From Rhizobium sp. SL86 (GTDB taxonomy: Bacteria > Pseudomonadota > Alphaproteobacteria > Rhizobiales > Rhizobiaceae): a stretch of DNA of 64,000 bases. Positions 17,249 through 26,869 of this stretch are shown one piece after another. How positions within the stretch are numbered: position 1 is the stretch's first letter; each line of letters opens with the position of its first letter. The position numbers were made by a program, and so were the translations under genes. Location of the stretch: contig NZ_JAPPRJ010000009.1 in assembly GCF_026672545.1 (NCBI RefSeq), forward strand, positions 1-64,000, read 5' to 3'. Below the pieces are notes generated by a model. It was not told the origin of the DNA. It did no database searches and saw nothing but the letters and a program-made list of their open reading frames with translations.

Positions 17249-19609
17249 CTAGCGTCCGCGACGCGGTGGCCGTGTACCCGGTTTGCGCGGCGCCTGCCGG
17301 CCCCTGCGGCCCGACTTGTGGAAGGACCGTGTTGCCGTTCCCATTTTCTGCCCCTCGCTCAGCATTTCGAAGCGGAGCGCTCCGGCCAGCGGTATGGCTT
17401 CGGCCAGTTTGACATCGACTGCGTCACCAAGTTGATAACCGAGACCGGTTTTTTCGCCGATCAGTGCCTGGCGGCTTTCGTCATAATGGAAATAGTCGTT
17501 GCCAAGCGTAGATATGGGCACGAACCCGTCGGCGCCATAGGTGGGCAGCGTGACAAAAAGTCCTGCCTTGGTCACACCGGACACCCGGCCCTTGAACTCC
17601 TGGCCCACCCGTTCGGCCAGGTGATGGGCGATCAGCCGGTTGATCGTGTCGCGTTCGGCGGCCATGGCGCGTCGTTCGAAGGTCGAGATTTCGGCGGCGA
17701 TATCGTCGAGCTGGCCTTCTTCCTCCGGCGTGATCCCGCCTTCGCCAAGCCCCAGCGAACCGACGAGCGCGCGGTGCACGATGAGGTCGGCATAACGGCG
17801 GATCGGCGAGGTGAAATGCGCGTATTTCATCAGGTTGAGGCCGAAATGGCCGATGTTCTCCGGGCTGTAGACCGCCTGGCTCTGGCTGCGCAGCACCATC
17901 TCGTTGACCATCACCTGATGCGGCGTGTCTTCGGCCTTGGCAAGGATTCCGTTGAACGAGTTGGAACGCATCTGTCCGCCCTTGGCCATCGAGATGCCGA
18001 GCGTTGCCAGGAACTCGCGCAACACCTCCTGCTTGGCAAGCGTCGGTGCGTCATGGACACGGTAGACCAGCGGCTGGCGTTTCTTCTCCAGCGTTTCGGC
18101 CGCCGCCACATTCGCCTGGATCATCATTTCCTCGATCAGCTTGTGGGCGTCGAGGCGTTCGGGGATGATCACCTTGTCGACGGTACCGTCGGCTTTGAGC
18201 AGGATCTTGCGCTCCGGCATGTCGAGTTCGAGCGGCTGGCGTCGGTCGCGGCCACGCTTCATGATGGCGTAGGCGTTCCACAGCGGCTTCAGGATGGGTT
18301 CGAGCAGCGGGCCGGTCTTGTCGTCGGGTTTGCCGTCGATTGCGGCCTGCGCCTGCTGATAGGAGAGTTTTGCAGCACTCTTCATCATGATGCGGTGGAA
18401 GGTGTGGCTCGCCTTGCGGCCCTCTCTCGAGAAGACCATGCGCACGGCAAGCGCCGGCCGGTCCTCGCCCTCGCGCAGCGAGCAGAGGTTGTTGGAGATC
18501 CGCTCCGGCAGCATCGGCACGACGCGGTCGGGGAAATAGACGGAATTGCCGCGCTTCAGCGCCTCGCGGTCGAGCTGAGAGCCGGTGCGGACATAATAGG
18601 AGACGTCGGCAATCGCGACGGTGACGATCACGCCGCCTTCATTGTCGGGCGAGGGGTCCGGTTCGGCATAGACGGCATCGTCATGGTCCTTGGCGTCCGC
18701 CGGGTCGATGGTGACGAGCGGCAGGTCGCGCCAGTCCTCGCGCTTCACCATGCTGGCGGGCTTGGCGTCTTCCGCCTCGTCCATCACCGATTTCGGAAAG
18801 ATATGCGGAATGCCGTGCGAATAGATGGCGATCATCGAGATCGCCTTTTCCGAGGCGACCGAGCCGACAACGGAGAGGACCTTGGCGCGCGTCAGGCCAA
18901 ACCGATTGCCGCGCAGCACGTCCGCCTCGATCAGGTCGCCGTCCTTCGCCTCGCCGAGATCGGCGGCGGCGATCTGCATTTCCTCGCCACGCCGGTCGAT
19001 CGGCAGAAGCCGCGCGCCGCCCTCCGGCATCATGCGGATGACACCGAGTGCGGCATTGCGGTGTTTGTCGATGACCTTGACGACGCGGGCGGTATAGGCG
19101 GGGCCGGACCGGTCCTTGTTCGGAAAGATTTTCGCCAGAACCCGGTCGCCGAGCCCGGCCGCCGGCGCTTTTGACTTGCTGCGGTTGTCGGAGGACTGGC
19201 GGATCAGCACCGCCGGCGCCACGCCCTGGTCCTCCATCCATTCGGCGGGACGGCCGATCAGATCGCCGTCCTTGTCGCGGGTGGTGATGTCGAGAACCGT
19301 CATCGGCGGCAGTGCGCCCGGCCGCGTCAGCGCCTTGCGGCTCTTCTGCAGCAGACCTTCGTCCTCCAGATCGCGCAGCAGATCCTTGAGTTCGACACGG
19401 GTGTCGCCCTTCAGGCCGAAAGCCTTGGCGATCTCGCGTTTGGTGGCGCGATCCGGATTGTCGGCGATGAATGCGAGCAGCACCTCGCGCGGCGGTACCA
19501 CGCCCTGCACGATGACCGACGGATCACCGGAAGCGGCCAGTTCCGCGCGAAGGGCAGCCTTACGGCTGAGCGGTGGGGTGGGCTTTGCTTCGCGCGGTCT
19601 CTTGGTCAC
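17249..19609 (-). CDS. rnr: Ribonuclease R
   Basis: A 3'-5' exoribonuclease that degrades structured RNA, 786 aa. After an N-terminal winged-helix segment come cold-shock domains, the RNB domain with catalytic aspartates in DPADAKDHDDAVY, and a C-terminal S1 domain (GRVSGVTKAGLFVTLPTYGADG). A basic Arg/Pro-rich tail follows (RRGRQAPRKPGTRPPRR). The start codon overlaps the topA stop by 4 bp, so rnr is translationally coupled to topA. Confidence 0.96.
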   Translation of the reverse strand: MTKRPREAKPTPPLSRKAALRAELAASGDPSVIVQGVVPPREVLLAFIADNPDRATKREIAKAFGLKGDTRVELKDLLRDLEDEGLLQKSRKALTRPGALPPMTVLDITTRDKDGDLIGRPAEWMEDQGVAPAVLIRQSSDNRSKSKAPAAGLGDRVLAKIFPNKDRSGPAYTARVVKVIDKHRNAALGVIRMMPEGGARLLPIDRRGEEMQIAAADLGEAKDGDLIEADVLRGNRFGLTRAKVLSVVGSVASEKAISMIAIYSHGIPHIFPKSVMDEAEDAKPASMVKREDWRDLPLVTIDPADAKDHDDAVYAEPDPSPDNEGGVIVTVAIADVSYYVRTGSQLDREALKRGNSVYFPDRVVPMLPERISNNLCSLREGEDRPALAVRMVFSREGRKASHTFHRIMMKSAAKLSYQQAQAAIDGKPDDKTGPLLEPILKPLWNAYAIMKRGRDRRQPLELDMPERKILLKADGTVDKVIIPERLDAHKLIEEMMIQANVAAAETLEKKRQPLVYRVHDAPTLAKQEVLREFLATLGISMAKGGQMRSNSFNGILAKAEDTPHQVMVNEMVLRSQSQAVYSPENIGHFGLNLMKYAHFTSPIRRYADLIVHRALVGSLGLGEGGITPEEEGQLDDIAAEISTFERRAMAAERDTINRLIAHHLAERVGQEFKGRVSGVTKAGLFVTLPTYGADGFVPISTLGNDYFHYDESRQALIGEKTGLGYQLGDAVDVKLAEAIPLAGALRFEMLSEGQKMGTATRSFHKSGRRGRQAPRKPGTRPPRRGR

Positions 19610-22278
19610 GTTCCAGTCTTCTTTGTCTTGCTGGCCGCCTTCGGTTTGGCGGCGGTCTTCGTCTTTGCGGCAGTCTTTTTAGCCGGCGCGGCGGCGCCAT
19701 CCGCGGCCTTTGCTTTGGCCGGCGATTTGGCCGCCTTGGTCGCCTTCGCCTTGGCGGCAGGTGTCTTGCCGGCCTTTTCGGCAATCAGCGCCAGCGCTTC
19801 CTCGACCGTCACGCTTTGCGGGTCCTTGCCCTTCGGCAGCGTGGCATTGACCTTGCCCCAGTTGATATAGGGCCCGTAGCGGCCTTCGCGTACGGTCATT
19901 GCACCGCCCTGCGGATGGTCACCCAGTTCCTTCAGCGCCGCGACTGCGGTGCGGCCACGTCCGCCACCCTTACTCTGCTTTTCCGCCAGAACCGTGACGG
20001 CCCGGTTGAGGCCGACGGTAAAGACGTCCTCAACGCTTTCGAGGTTCGCATAGGTGCCGTCATGCAGCAGGAAGGGCCCGTAACGCCCGATGCCGGCAGA
20101 AATCATCTTGCCGGTTTCCGGGTGTTGACCGACATCGCGCGGCAGGCTGATCAGGGCCAGCGCCTTTTCGTGGTCGATCATTTCCGGCTTCCAGCCGCGC
20201 GGCAGGGAGGCACGTTTGGCATCCTTGCCGTCGCCGCGCTGGATATAGGGTCCGAAACGACCCGAGCGCAGCGTCAGTTCCTCGCCCGTCATCGGATCGG
20301 TGCCGAGCGCCTTCGGTTCATTCAGCGTCGAGGCTTCGGCTTCCGCGCCATCGGCCGTCAGCTGGCGTGTGTAGTTGCACTCCGGATAGTTGGAGCAGCC
20401 GACGAAGGCGCCGTATTTGCCGAGCTTCAGCGACAGGTTGCCGCTGCCGCAAACCTGGCAGATGCGCGGGTCCGAGCCATCTTCGCGCTTGGGGAAGACG
20501 AGCGGGGCCAAAGCCTCGTTCAGAGCATCCAGCACGTTGGTGACACGCAGTTCCTTTGTGTCCTCGATCTGGGCAAAGAAGTCCTGCCAGAAATCGCGCA
20601 GGACCTGTTTCCAGTTGAGTTCACCGGCTGAAATCCGGTCGAGTTTTTCTTCCAGGTCGGCGGTGAAGTCATACTCGACATACTTCGTGAAGAAGTTTTC
20701 GAGGAAGGCTGTGACCAGCCGGCCCTTGGAATGCGGGATCAGCTTGCGTTTGTCGATCACGATGTATTCGCGGTCGCTCAGCGTCTTCAGCGTTGCGGCA
20801 TAGGTGGAGGGGCGGCCGATGCCGAGCTCTTCCATCTTCTTGATCAGCGAGGCTTCCGAATAACGCGGCGGCGGCTCGGTGAAATGCTGGCTGGAATTGA
20901 CCTTGTTCTTGGCGAGTGTCTCACGCGCATTGATTTCCGGCAGGCGGCCGTCCTCATCGTCCTCGCCGGCTTCGCCGTCCTCGCGCTTGTCCACATAGGC
21001 TGCCAGAAAACCGTCGAAGCGGACGACAGAGCCGACGGCGCGCAGACCGGCACGATCTGCACCATTGACGGCCGCGATCTCGACGGTCGTGCGCTCCATT
21101 TCGGCTGAGGCCATCTGGCTGGCAATGCCCCGTTTCCAGATGAGTTCGTACAGGCGCAGCTGATCGCCTTCGAGGAAACGGCGCACCTTGTCCGGCGAGC
21201 GGTTGAAGTCGGTCGGTCGAATGGCTTCGTGCGCTTCCTGGGCGTTCTTGGCCTTGGTGGAATAGAAGCGGGCCTTTTCCGGCAGATAACGTTCGCCGAA
21301 CTGGTCGCCGATGGCGCGGCGTGCCGCATCGATCGCTTCTGGTGCCATCTGAACGCCGTCGGTACGCATATAGGTGATGAGACCGACGGTCTCGCCGCCG
21401 ATGTCGACACCTTCGTAAAGTTTCTGCGCCACCTGCATGGTGCGCGACGCTGAGAAACCGAGATTGGAGGAGGCGGCCTGCTGAAGGGTCGAGGTGGTGA
21501 AGGGCGGGCCGGGATTGCGCTTGACCGGCTTTGCTTCGACCGTATCGACGCTGTAGGCCGCGCCGTCGAGCAGCGCCTTCAGGCGACCGGCATCCTCGCC
21601 GTTCTTGACGCCACGCGCCTGCAACCGCTTGCCATCGGCCGAGACGAGCTTGGCTTCGAATTCGTCGCCGCGCGGTGTCTTCAGCAGGGCTGAAATGTTC
21701 CAGTATTCTTCCGGAACGAAACGTTCGATCTCCGACTCACGGTCGCAGACGAGCCTGAGGGCGACCGACTGGACACGACCGGCGGAGCGGGCGCCGGGCA
21801 GCTTGCGCCACAGAACTGGCGACAGGTTGAAGCCGACGAGATAGTCCAGCGCGCGGCGGGCGAGATAGGCATCGACCAGAGCGATATCGATGTCGCGCGG
21901 GTTTGCCATGGCATCCAGCACCGCCTTCTTGGTGATGGCGTTGAAGACGACGCGCTTGACCGGCTTGCCGCCGATCACCCGCTTCTTTTTCAAAAGATCA
22001 AGCACGTGCCAGGAAATCGCTTCTCCTTCGCGATCCGGGTCGGTTGCGAGGAACAGGCCATCGGAGCCTTTGACGGCGTCCGCAATGTCCTTCATGCGTT
22101 TCGCCGAGGCGCCGTCCACTTCCCAGGACATTTCGAAATCCTGGTCGGGAAGCACCGAGCCGTCCTTGGCGGGAAGATCACGGACGTGTCCGAAGGATGC
22201 GAGAACCTTGTAGCCCGGCCCAAGATACTTGTTGATGGTCTTGGCCTTGGCCGGAGATTCTACGACGACAACATTCAT
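19606..22278 (-). CDS. topA: DNA topoisomerase I
   Basis: Type IA topoisomerase that relaxes negative supercoils, 890 aa. The TOPRIM domain begins MNVVVVESPAKAKTINKYLG. The catalytic tyrosine is in GLITYMRTDG. One four-cysteine zinc finger (CQVCGSG and CSNYPEC) and three C-terminal repeats with the GRFGPY/GRYGPF/GRYGPY signature follow. The last 65 residues are a Lys/Ala tail, probably a DNA-binding extension. It heads the topA-rnr-DUF983-Nudix run. A YjhX-family protein, a known topoisomerase I inhibitor family, is encoded at 33530. Confidence 0.97.
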   Translation of the reverse strand: MNVVVVESPAKAKTINKYLGPGYKVLASFGHVRDLPAKDGSVLPDQDFEMSWEVDGASAKRMKDIADAVKGSDGLFLATDPDREGEAISWHVLDLLKKKRVIGGKPVKRVVFNAITKKAVLDAMANPRDIDIALVDAYLARRALDYLVGFNLSPVLWRKLPGARSAGRVQSVALRLVCDRESEIERFVPEEYWNISALLKTPRGDEFEAKLVSADGKRLQARGVKNGEDAGRLKALLDGAAYSVDTVEAKPVKRNPGPPFTTSTLQQAASSNLGFSASRTMQVAQKLYEGVDIGGETVGLITYMRTDGVQMAPEAIDAARRAIGDQFGERYLPEKARFYSTKAKNAQEAHEAIRPTDFNRSPDKVRRFLEGDQLRLYELIWKRGIASQMASAEMERTTVEIAAVNGADRAGLRAVGSVVRFDGFLAAYVDKREDGEAGEDDEDGRLPEINARETLAKNKVNSSQHFTEPPPRYSEASLIKKMEELGIGRPSTYAATLKTLSDREYIVIDKRKLIPHSKGRLVTAFLENFFTKYVEYDFTADLEEKLDRISAGELNWKQVLRDFWQDFFAQIEDTKELRVTNVLDALNEALAPLVFPKREDGSDPRICQVCGSGNLSLKLGKYGAFVGCSNYPECNYTRQLTADGAEAEASTLNEPKALGTDPMTGEELTLRSGRFGPYIQRGDGKDAKRASLPRGWKPEMIDHEKALALISLPRDVGQHPETGKMISAGIGRYGPFLLHDGTYANLESVEDVFTVGLNRAVTVLAEKQSKGGGRGRTAVAALKELGDHPQGGAMTVREGRYGPYINWGKVNATLPKGKDPQSVTVEEALALIAEKAGKTPAAKAKATKAAKSPAKAKAADGAAAPAKKTAAKTKTAAKPKAASKTKKTGT

Positions 22279-22516
22279 AATGGCTCTCTAGGGCGTGCGA
22301 AGGGCGGCAGGCAGGAATGCGCCACCTCAAATCTGACCTCTCGACATGGATGGCCTTTTGTCTGCGGTCAAGAGGCTGCCCCCATTTTTGCCATCACCAC
22401 CATATGCAACCAAAAGAGGAAGTGTCGTTAGTTGCAATCAAAGATAATCTATGCCAGTTTGCGTGCAAGGGTTGGTGATGCTCGTTTAAATGTATCTGTG
22501 GTTGTTGGGGGGCGGG

Positions 22517-22735
22517 ATGGCTATGACGGATCGCGACGGTGCCAATCGCTCTGGTGGAGAGGGGCCGGGTGCAAACCTCGCCTTTATTCGCCAGATGCTC
22601 GGGCAACTGCGTCAGGTGGCGTACCAGGAAAGGGCACAGATGCTCTGCTACCTGATCGAAATGGCCTATATCGAGGCCGGTGAACTGCAGAACGGGCCGA
22701 ATGGTGGCTCAGATCAGCATCGCGAGCGACACTAG
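22517..22735 (+). CDS. Small conserved rhizobial protein of unknown function
   Basis: A 72-residue soluble protein from the ATG at 22517, with GGGG in front as a Shine-Dalgarno. The core [20 protein letters not shown] and the following [14 protein letters not shown] look like a short helical family I recall from many Rhizobiaceae with no assigned role. It is divergent from topA across about 240 bp. Its last 27 bases overlap the 3' end of dprA on the other strand. The start could also be the ATG at 22523. Confidence 0.7.
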   Translation: MAMTDRDGANRSGGEGPGANLAFIRQMLGQLRQVAYQERAQMLCYLIEMAYIEAGELQNGPNGGSDQHRERH

Positions 22736-23860
22736 GCCGCCGGGGTGACGGTGCAGCCGCCCGGCAAGATCGAGTTCCAGCAGAACGAGATAGACGACGG
22801 CGGCCGGCAGCTCCGTATGGCGGATGATGTCGTCCACATCGACCGGTGTCGGGCCGAGCGCATCAACGATCCGGGCGCGGTCGCTGTCGTCGGGCGGTTG
22901 CAGGGGAACACCCTCTCCGGGGTCCTCCGGCTCGTCGACGGTCGGCGGGTCTAAGAGATCGAGATTGGTGAGAGGGGCAAGGGCCTCCAGCACATCGGAG
23001 GACCCGGTCGTGACAATCGCGCCCTGTTTCAGAAGCCCGTTCGTGCCATGGCAGCGGGGATCGAGCGGCGAACCCGGAACGGCAAAGACCAGCCGGCCGA
23101 AATCCGTGGCCATGCGGGCGGTGATCAGCGAGCCGGAACGATCGGCTGCTTCCACCACGACCACGCCAAGCGAAATGCCGGCAATCAGCCGGTTGCGTCT
23201 TGGAAAATCGCGTGCGCGGGGTTCCCAGCCGAACGGCATTTCACTGACCGCGAGCCCGCAGCCCTGGGTAATCTCGTTGAGGAGGCCGAGGTTTTCAGGC
23301 GGGTAGGGCTGGTCGATGCCGCCCGCAAGCACCGCGATCGTGCCGGTCTCGAGGCTGGCGCGATGGGCGGCCGTATCGATGCCACGCGCCAGACCGGAGG
23401 TGACCGTATAGCCGGCACGCCCGCAATCGCGGGCAATCATCGCCGCGAACTTCGAGCCACTGATCGAGGCATTGCGCGAGCCGACGATGCCGACCGAGGG
23501 ACGGGGGGCAACGGAAAAATCGCCCATCATGGCAAGCAGCGGCGGTGCGCCATCGATTTGTCTCAGCGCTGGCGGGTATTCGGGTTCGCCGATGCCGATC
23601 AGCCGGGCGCCGAGGCGGGCAGCCTCTTCCAGTTCCCGTTCCGCCTCCGCAATGGTTGCTATGCGGATGGAGCGCGCGGCGCCGCCGCGTCGGGACAGGT
23701 CCGGCAGCGCCGCAAGGGCCGTCTCTGCCGATCCGAAATGGTTGATGAGATCGCGAAAGGTGGAGGGGCCGACATTGTCGCTGCGGATCAGCCGGAGCCA
23801 GGCGATCCTCTGCTTATCCGACAGCGCAATTCCCTTTCGTCGTGCGCCGTCGGTTGCCAC
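22709..23860 (-). CDS. dprA: DNA-processing protein DprA
   Basis: Loads RecA onto single-stranded DNA during transformation or recombination, 383 aa. The Rossmann-like core shows [10 protein letters not shown], the nucleotide-type loop [14 protein letters not shown] and the signature [19 protein letters not shown]-terminal winged-helix segment ends at LVSLAMLI. The GTG at 23860, 8 bp after the plsY stop, was chosen; extending the frame further only overlaps plsY coding DNA. Its 3' end overlaps the small gene on the opposite strand. Confidence 0.93.
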   Translation of the reverse strand: MATDGARRKGIALSDKQRIAWLRLIRSDNVGPSTFRDLINHFGSAETALAALPDLSRRGGAARSIRIATIAEAERELEEAARLGARLIGIGEPEYPPALRQIDGAPPLLAMMGDFSVAPRPSVGIVGSRNASISGSKFAAMIARDCGRAGYTVTSGLARGIDTAAHRASLETGTIAVLAGGIDQPYPPENLGLLNEITQGCGLAVSEMPFGWEPRARDFPRRNRLIAGISLGVVVVEAADRSGSLITARMATDFGRLVFAVPGSPLDPRCHGTNGLLKQGAIVTTGSSDVLEALAPLTNLDLLDPPTVDEPEDPGEGVPLQPPDDSDRARIVDALGPTPVDVDDIIRHTELPAAVVYLVLLELDLAGRLHRHPGGLVSLAMLI

Positions 23861-23868
23861 AGCGGAGA

Positions 23869-24486
23869 CTACCCCTTCTGGCCGATCTTGCCTTCGGTGC
23901 CGTTGATCAGCCGCTCGATGTTGCCCTTGTGCTTCCAGTAGGAAATCACGGTCATGACAGCCATGATGAGCGCAACCTTCGGCTCGCCTACTATCCACAA
24001 TGCAACCGGAATGACAAGTGTTGCAACCAGTGCGGACAGCGACGAATACTTGCTGAGCTTGGCGACCGTCAGCCAGACAAAGGCGAAGACCAGAACCATG
24101 GCGGGTGCCACGCCGAGCAGGGTGCCGATATAGGTGGCAACGCCCTTGCCGCCCTTGAAACCGAGCCAGACCGGGAAGAGGTGGCCCATGAAGGCGGCAA
24201 AACCGCCAAGGATGCCGGCTTCCGGTCCCCAGAGCGCCTGAGCAAGAAGGGCCGCCGCCGTCGCCTTGAAGGCATCGAGGAACAGCGTTGCGGCGGCCAG
24301 TTTCTTGTTGCCGGTGCGCAGCACATTCGTTGCGCCGATATTACCGGAGCCGATCGAGCGGATGTCGCCGAGACCGGCCGCCTTGGTCAGAAGCAGGCCG
24401 AAGGGGATCGAGCCCAAGAGATAACCGAGGCCGAGAGCGGCAAGCGCGATCGGCAGGGTGATGGACCAGGTGAAGAGATCAGCCAT
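23869..24486 (-). CDS. plsY: Glycerol-3-phosphate acyltransferase PlsY
   Basis: Inner-membrane acyltransferase using acyl-phosphate to make lysophosphatidic acid, the first step of phospholipid synthesis. At 205 aa with several membrane segments it has the family motifs [25 protein letters not shown] and [10 protein letters not shown]. It lies 12 bp after pyrC and 8 bp before dprA on the same strand. Confidence 0.96.
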   Translation of the reverse strand: MADLFTWSITLPIALAALGLGYLLGSIPFGLLLTKAAGLGDIRSIGSGNIGATNVLRTGNKKLAAATLFLDAFKATAAALLAQALWGPEAGILGGFAAFMGHLFPVWLGFKGGKGVATYIGTLLGVAPAMVLVFAFVWLTVAKLSKYSSLSALVATLVIPVALWIVGEPKVALIMAVMTVISYWKHKGNIERLINGTEGKIGQKG

Positions 24487-24498
24487 GCGGGTTCCTCC

Positions 24499-25791
24499 TC
24501 AGAGTGAATGAACGAGGCGGCCGGCGACATAGGTCGCGACGGCACGTCCGCTGAAGCGGGCCTCGTCGAAGGGTGTGTTCTTCGAGCGCGACAGGATCAT
24601 GTCCTTCGACACCAGCCAGGGCTCATCGAGATCGATGAGCGTGATATCCGCCTTGGCGCCCGGCTTCAGCGTGCCGGCGTCAAGGCCGAAGATTTCCGCC
24701 GGTCGTGTCGACAGCGCATGGATGAGCCGCATCAGCGGCACGCGGTCGGCATGATGCAGACGAAGCGCTGCCGACAGCATTGTCTCCAGCCCGATCGCGC
24801 CATCGGCGGCATCGGCAAAGGGCAGGCGTTTGGTGTCGACATCCTGCGGATCATGCGAGGAGACAATAATGTCGATCGTGCCATCGGCCAGCGCATCGAC
24901 CATGGCCTGCCGGTCGTCTTCGGTTCTGAGCGGCGGCGACAGTTTGAAGAAGGTGCGGTATTCGCCGATGTCGTTTTCGTTGAGCGACAGGTGGTTGATC
25001 GAGATGCCGCAGGTGGCCTTGGCGCCGCGGCCTCGTGCAACACGGATCGCCTCGGCCGATTCCGGCACCGAGATCTTCGCCGCATGGTAATGCGCGCCAG
25101 TCAGCGCCGCGATGCGCAGGTCACGTTCCAGCGGGATGAGTTCCGCTTCGCGCGGCGCACCGGACAGGCCGAGCCAGCTGGCAAACAGGCCTTCGTTCAT
25201 CACGCCGTTGACCGCAAGATAGGGATCGCGCGCCTCAAGCGAGACGACAGCGCCGAACTCGCGGGCATAGGTCATGGCGCGGCGCAGCACCTGCGTGTCG
25301 GCAAGCGCATGGCGCCCCTGCGTGAAGGCGACCGCACCGGCAGCCTTCAGCATGCCGATCTCGGTCATCTCCTCGCCGTGCAAACCGCGGGTGAGGGCTG
25401 CGGCCGGATAGACGTTGACGACCGCCTTGTCGCGCGCCGTCTTCTTGACGAATTCGATGAGCGCGATGTCGTCGAGCACCGGATCGGTATCCGGCATCAT
25501 GATGAAGGAGGTGACGCCGCCGGCGGCGGCCGCGCGGCTTGCCGATTCGATCGTCTCGCGGTGTTCAGCCCCCGGTTCGCCGACGAAGACACGGGCATCG
25601 ACGAGGCCGGGTGTTGCGACGAGACCGCTGCAATCCTTCACCTCGGCGCCCTCGGGCGTGCCCTGGTTCAGCGCATCCGCGCCGGCAGCAAGGATCTTTC
25701 CGTCGCTGCCGACCATGATCGTGCCGATCTGATCGAGAGTGCGGGAGGGATCGAGAATGCGGGCATTCTTCAGGACAAGCGGCTTGATCAT
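24499..25791 (-). CDS. Dihydroorotase-like protein lacking the zinc-binding HxH (PyrC')
   Basis: A 430-residue amidohydrolase-fold protein of the PyrC type I family. In active dihydroorotases the first strand ends HVHLREPG; here the same place reads [16 protein letters not shown], so both zinc-binding histidines are gone. The later HxxH region also reads HYHAAK instead of ending in histidine. This pattern is known for the inactive PyrC' partner that assembles with aspartate carbamoyltransferase, for example in Pseudomonas. The overlap with pyrB (4 bp) fits a structural partner. A separate active dihydroorotase would then be needed elsewhere. Database labels would usually say pyrC. Confidence 0.85.
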   Translation of the reverse strand: MIKPLVLKNARILDPSRTLDQIGTIMVGSDGKILAAGADALNQGTPEGAEVKDCSGLVATPGLVDARVFVGEPGAEHRETIESASRAAAAGGVTSFIMMPDTDPVLDDIALIEFVKKTARDKAVVNVYPAAALTRGLHGEEMTEIGMLKAAGAVAFTQGRHALADTQVLRRAMTYAREFGAVVSLEARDPYLAVNGVMNEGLFASWLGLSGAPREAELIPLERDLRIAALTGAHYHAAKISVPESAEAIRVARGRGAKATCGISINHLSLNENDIGEYRTFFKLSPPLRTEDDRQAMVDALADGTIDIIVSSHDPQDVDTKRLPFADAADGAIGLETMLSAALRLHHADRVPLMRLIHALSTRPAEIFGLDAGTLKPGAKADITLIDLDEPWLVSKDMILSRSKNTPFDEARFSGRAVATYVAGRLVHSL

Positions 25792-26744
25792 GCGCCCACT
25801 CCTTCGCTGCGCGGGCCCTGGTTCTGCGAGACGAGCAACGTTTCCAGCACCGCCATGCGCACGGCGACCCCCATTTCCACCTGGCTTTCGATGACGCTCT
25901 GCGGTCCGTCCGCGACTTCCGAGGCAATTTCGACGCCGCGGTTCATCGGGCCCGGATGCATGACGAGCGCGTCTTCCTTGGCCGCCTTCAGCTTCTCGGC
26001 ATCCAGGCCGTAGAAGTGGAAGTATTCGCGCACCGAAGGCACGAAGGCGCCGGACATGCGCTCGCGCTGCAGGCGCAGCATCATCACAACATCGGCATCC
26101 TTGAGACCCTCTTCCATGGAGTGGAAGACCTCGACGCCCATCTGGGCGATGCCGGAGGGAAGCAGCGTTGCGGGTGCCACGACGCGCACCCGCGCGCCCA
26201 TTGCGTTGAGCAACAGGATGTTCGAGCGGGCGACGCGCGAATGCAGGACATCGCCGCAGATCGCCACGATGATACGCGAGAGTTTGCCCTTGGCGCGGCG
26301 GATGGTCAGCGCATCGAGCAATGCCTGCGTCGGGTGTTCGTGCTGTCCGTCGCCGGCATTGACCACCGAGCAGGCGACCTTCTGCGACAGGAGGGCTGCG
26401 GCCCCGGCACTGGCGTGGCGGATGACCAGCACGTCCGGACGCATGGCATTCAGCGTCATGGCCGTGTCGATCAGTGTCTCGCCCTTCTTGACCGAGGAGT
26501 TCCCGACGGACATGTTCATGACGTCGGCGCCAAGGCGCTTGCCCGCAAGCTCAAATGAGGATTGGGTGCGGGTGGAGGCTTCGAAGAAAAGATTGATCTG
26601 TGTCAGGCCGCGCAGCGTTGATGTTTTCTTTTCGCGTTGCCGGCTGATCTTGACCGCCTCGTCGGCCCTGTCGAGAAGGAATGTAATGTCCTGCTCGGTC
26701 AGGCCCTTGATCCCGAGGAGATGGCGGTGGGGGAAGAAGACCAC
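25788..26744 (-). CDS. pyrB: Aspartate carbamoyltransferase catalytic subunit
   Basis: Catalyses carbamoyl phosphate plus aspartate to carbamoyl aspartate in pyrimidine synthesis. At 318 aa it shows the carbamoyl-phosphate loop [13 protein letters not shown], then [10 protein letters not shown] and [16 protein letters not shown], and the aspartate-binding LRLQRERM. No regulatory pyrI gene is nearby. Its stop overlaps the start of the inactive-looking PyrC' gene, consistent with the PyrB/PyrC' complex of class A enzymes. Confidence 0.97.
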   Translation of the reverse strand: MVFFPHRHLLGIKGLTEQDITFLLDRADEAVKISRQREKKTSTLRGLTQINLFFEASTRTQSSFELAGKRLGADVMNMSVGNSSVKKGETLIDTAMTLNAMRPDVLVIRHASAGAAALLSQKVACSVVNAGDGQHEHPTQALLDALTIRRAKGKLSRIIVAICGDVLHSRVARSNILLLNAMGARVRVVAPATLLPSGIAQMGVEVFHSMEEGLKDADVVMMLRLQRERMSGAFVPSVREYFHFYGLDAEKLKAAKEDALVMHPGPMNRGVEIASEVADGPQSVIESQVEMGVAVRMAVLETLLVSQNQGPRSEGVGA

Positions 26745-26869
26745 GTAAAACGTCCTCCGCTGGTGTCACGCGGTCTATAGAGACAGGCAGGCCAAGGGGC
26801 AAGCGGATGCTTTCAACGAGAATCCGAGATCCCCATGCAATTTCCGCCAATTTCGATTACAAGCACCCC

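Noticed and set aside
17222-19174. A 650-codon open frame on the plus strand
   Set aside because: Antisense shadow of rnr.
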